A DNA stretch of 10,158 bases from Acidobacteriota bacterium (GTDB lineage Bacteria > Acidobacteriota > Terriglobia > UBA7540). The notes under the pieces were generated by a model. That model had not been told where the DNA came from. It worked only from the letters and a program-made list of their open reading frames with translations, and ran no database searches. Shown piece by piece: positions 8,202 through 10,158 of the stretch. A program made the translations under genes and the position numbers. Every line of letters starts with the position of its first letter. Position 1 is the stretch's first letter. Location of the stretch: the NCBI GenBank assembly GCA_021789565.1, contig JAJYJL010000165.1, positions 1-10,158 of the forward strand, written 5' to 3'.

Positions 8202-8508
8202 AGGGGCTAAAGCCCCTTCTGATTTTGCTGCTTTGTTTGTCGGACCTAAAGGTCCGACCTCCTGAACGGCTCATTCAAGGCCAGTGCCTCTTCCCTTAGG
8301 GGGTCGGAGCTTTAGCTCCGACATTAGTGAGACCCGACCGATCAGGGGCTTCAGCCCCTGAAACTCCTCTTCTATTCGGCCCATCATTCGTCGGGCCTGA
8401 AGGTCCGACCTTCTAAACTTCTCATGAAAAGTCCGGACTTTCCTTAGGGGGTCGGAGCTTCAGCTCCGACATATCACCGGCTCCGAACCCCAGGGGCTTC
8501 AGCCCCTG
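8202..8508. repeat. Tandem array of seven palindromes, order A-B-C-A-B-C-A, between aspS and mutL
   Basis: The 341-base gap is almost entirely this array. Class A, AGGGGCT-NN-AGCCCCT, is at 8202-8217, 8343-8360 and 8491-8508. Class B, GTCGGACCT-NN-AGGTCCGAC, is at 8239-8258 and 8390-8409; the second has one G-T mismatch. Class C, GTCGGAGCT-NN-AGCTCCGAC, is at 8303-8322 and 8451-8470. Corresponding elements are 142-151 bases apart. A 19-base flank plus half-arm starting CCTTAGGGGGTCGG is identical at 8294-8312 and 8442-8460. Between B and C each unit also holds a dyad: AGGC/GCCT at 8278-8289 and AAAGTCCGGACTTT at 8428-8441. All seven main palindromes share a CTNNAG centre. A3 lies 12 bases after the aspS stop and A1 lies 22 bases before the mutL start, so the RNA of this strand would carry seven consecutive hairpins. 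No T-runs follow them. There is no ORF and no CRISPR-like unique spacer pattern. Confidence 0.9.
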
Positions 8509-8520
8509 AAGCGCGGAAGT

Positions 8521-10158
8521 TCAAAGCTTGACGATCTTCAGCCCCAGATCGGTGAGCTGTTCGGGATCGACGGTTGCGGGGGCGTCGCACATCAGGTCGG
8601 TGGCGCTGGCGGTCTTGGGGAACGCGATCACCTCGCGGATGCTCGACTCGCCGGCCAGCAGAGCGACGATGCGGTCCACGCCCAGCGCAATGCCGCCGTG
8701 GGGCGGCGCTCCGAATTCCAGCGCGTCCATAAAAAATCCGAACCGTTCCCGGGCTTTTTCATCACTCAGGCCGAGCACGCGGAAAACGCGCTTCTGGATG
8801 TCGGGGCGGTGCATACGAATCGAGCCGCCGCCAATCTCGCTGCCGTTCAGCACCAAGTCATAGGCCAGCGCCTTGACGCTGCCGGGGTCGGATTCCAACT
8901 TGTCCAGGTCTTCTTCGCGCGGCGAAGTGAAGGGATGGTGCATGGCCGCATAGCGTTTCTCGTTTTTGTCGTAGTCGAACATGGGAAAGTCGACAATCCA
9001 GGCAAATTTCCAGAGGCCGGGCTTGATCATCTCAAATTTGTTCGCAAGTTCCAGGCGCAGCCAGCCTGAAGCCTGCCCAAGCCCGCGCAGGTTTTCCACC
9101 GAGTCCGATTCGGCTCCCAGCAGAATGACCAGGTCGCCCGGCTGCGCTTCCGTTGCCGCCACTATGGCCGCAAGCCCGTCGTCGCCCAGCGCCTTACTCA
9201 TTCGCGACTGCACGCCCGCGTCGGTCACGGTAAGGTAGGCGGCGTTTGCGGCGCCCATCTGTTTCAGCGTTTCCAGGTAGCGGTCAAACTGGCTGCGCGA
9301 GATTTTTGCCGCAGCACCGGGAACGCGCAACGCCTTCGCCACCTGAAAACCTTTCACCGCATTCAGCCCGCTGTTGGGCAGTTCCAGCCGTTTCCATTCC
9401 AGGCCGAAGCGCAGGTCGGGCTTGTCGGAGCCATACTTCTCCATCGCCGTATCGTAAGCGAGACGCGCGAAGGGAAGCTCGACCTTCACGTCCACCAGCG
9501 CCAGCAGTTTCTGCATCAGGGTTTCAATGATCCCAAACAGTTCTTCGCGCGTGGGGAAGGCCATCTCGACATCGATCTGGGTGAATTCGGGCTGGCGGTC
9601 GGCGCGCAGGTCTTCATCGCGGAAGCAGCGCACGATCTGGAAATAGCGGTCAAAGCCGCCGATCATCAGTAACTGCTTGAAGAGTTGCGGCGACTGCGGC
9701 AGAGCGTAAAAGTGTCCCTGGCGGACGCGGCTGGGCACCAGGTAATCGCGCGCGCCTTCGGGGGTGGAGCGGGTCATGAAAGGCGTTTCGATTTCGATAA
9801 AGCCGTGCCCGCCCATGTGCTCGCGTGTTTCCAGGCAGGCCTGGTGGCGCAGCCGGATGTTGCGCTGCATGCGGGCGCGGCGCAGGTCGAGATAGCGGTA
9901 GCGCAGGCGCGTGTCTTCGGAAGTGCGCGTTTCATCCTCGATGGGGAAGGGAGGAGTTTTGGCTTCATTCAGCAGCAGCAGCGTGGCGGTCCTGACCTCC
10001 ACTTCGCCCGTCGAGATCTGCGGGTTCACGGTTTCCGGCGAGCGCAGGAGCACCTCGCCTTCCACCCCCACCACGTATTCCGTGCGAATCTGCTCGGCTT
10101 TGGCGTGGGCTTCGGGACTCAACTCCGCGTTCACCGCCACCTGCACCACGCCGGTGTG
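8521..10158 (-). CDS. aspS: Aspartate--tRNA ligase, bacterial type (N-terminus outside window)
   Basis: AspRS is a class II synthetase that charges tRNA with aspartate. The frame runs from the window edge to the TGA at 8521-8523, giving 545 residues of an expected roughly 590. The missing part is the beginning of the anticodon-binding OB domain. A GTG at 10149 is in frame but is internal. In residue numbers counted from that GTG, visible marks are the OB end STGEVEV (46-52), RYRYLDLRR (84-91), motif 1 around ETPFMTRSTPEGARDY with P123, QSPQLFKQLL, and motif 2 CFRDEDLRADRQPEFTQID (175-193, R177/E179). The bacteria-specific GAD insertion follows (roughly 275-410), then motif 3 GGIALGVDRIVALLAG (485-500, R493). 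The tail IREVIAFPKT is typical. Whether it is discriminating or also charges tRNA-Asn cannot be told, because a key position lies outside the window. It is followed on its strand by the palindrome array and mutL. Confidence 0.97.
   Translation of the reverse strand, partial: HTGVVQVAVNAELSPEAHAKAEQIRTEYVVGVEGEVLLRSPETVNPQISTGEVEVRTATLLLLNEAKTPPFPIEDETRTSEDTRLRYRYLDLRRARMQRNIRLRHQACLETREHMGGHGFIEIETPFMTRSTPEGARDYLVPSRVRQGHFYALPQSPQLFKQLLMIGGFDRYFQIVRCFRDEDLRADRQPEFTQIDVEMAFPTREELFGIIETLMQKLLALVDVKVELPFARLAYDTAMEKYGSDKPDLRFGLEWKRLELPNSGLNAVKGFQVAKALRVPGAAAKISRSQFDRYLETLKQMGAANAAYLTVTDAGVQSRMSKALGDDGLAAIVAATEAQPGDLVILLGAESDSVENLRGLGQASGWLRLELANKFEMIKPGLWKFAWIVDFPMFDYDKNEKRYAAMHHPFTSPREEDLDKLESDPGSVKALAYDLVLNGSEIGGGSIRMHRPDIQKRVFRVLGLSDEKARERFGFFMDALEFGAPPHGGIALGVDRIVALLAGESSIREVIAFPKTASATDLMCDAPATVDPEQLTDLGLKIVKL

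Noticed and set aside
8202..8508. CRISPR array
   Set aside because: The repeats are three different palindromes in fixed order, spacing between neighbours is uneven, linkers are partly related between units, and no cas gene is present.
8202..8508. Intrinsic terminators formed by the individual palindromes
   Set aside because: No T-run follows any of them on either strand. They may still slow or process transcripts, so they are described as repeats instead.

Overview
This is a GC-rich bacterial chromosome segment carrying mostly single-copy housekeeping genes. The lineage is probably a free-living, non-enteric bacterium. I lean towards Acidobacteriota because of the clpX-lon order, the compact Rho with an RTGKT P-loop, an endonuclease-type MutL and the intergenic palindromic repeats. 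That placement is inference from general familiarity, not a database result.

Layout. Positions 1-5243 read rightward: the 3' end of clpX, lon overlapping it by one base, a 397-bp gap with dyads, rho, and a small two-gene toxin-antitoxin cassette of the RelE/ParE type (69-aa antitoxin from 4771; 88-aa toxin starting with TTG at 4977 and overlapping the antitoxin stop). Positions 5332-10158 read leftward: aspS (5' end outside the window), mutL and cmk. The two sets converge at about 5244-5331, where a GC-rich hairpin could end transcription from both sides.

How the genes relate. ClpX and Lon are AAA+ protein quality-control factors and look translationally coupled. Rho is the transcription termination helicase. 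AspRS charges tRNA with aspartate, MutL is the mismatch-repair endonuclease/ATPase, and Cmk phosphorylates CMP/dCMP. The toxin-antitoxin pair is the only clearly accessory gene content.

The most unusual non-coding content is between aspS and mutL (8202-8508). It is a tandem array of near-perfect palindromes of three classes in the order A-B-C-A-B-C-A, with a period of about 148 bp. All seven share a CTNNAG centre, and the central bases change together from one unit to the next. A second, different repeat family built on CTCTGTGT-type words fills the mutL-cmk gap (6075-6166). I see no CRISPR array, rRNA, tRNA, insertion sequence or phage gene. Apart from the palindrome array, I found no convincing candidate for a previously undescribed system.
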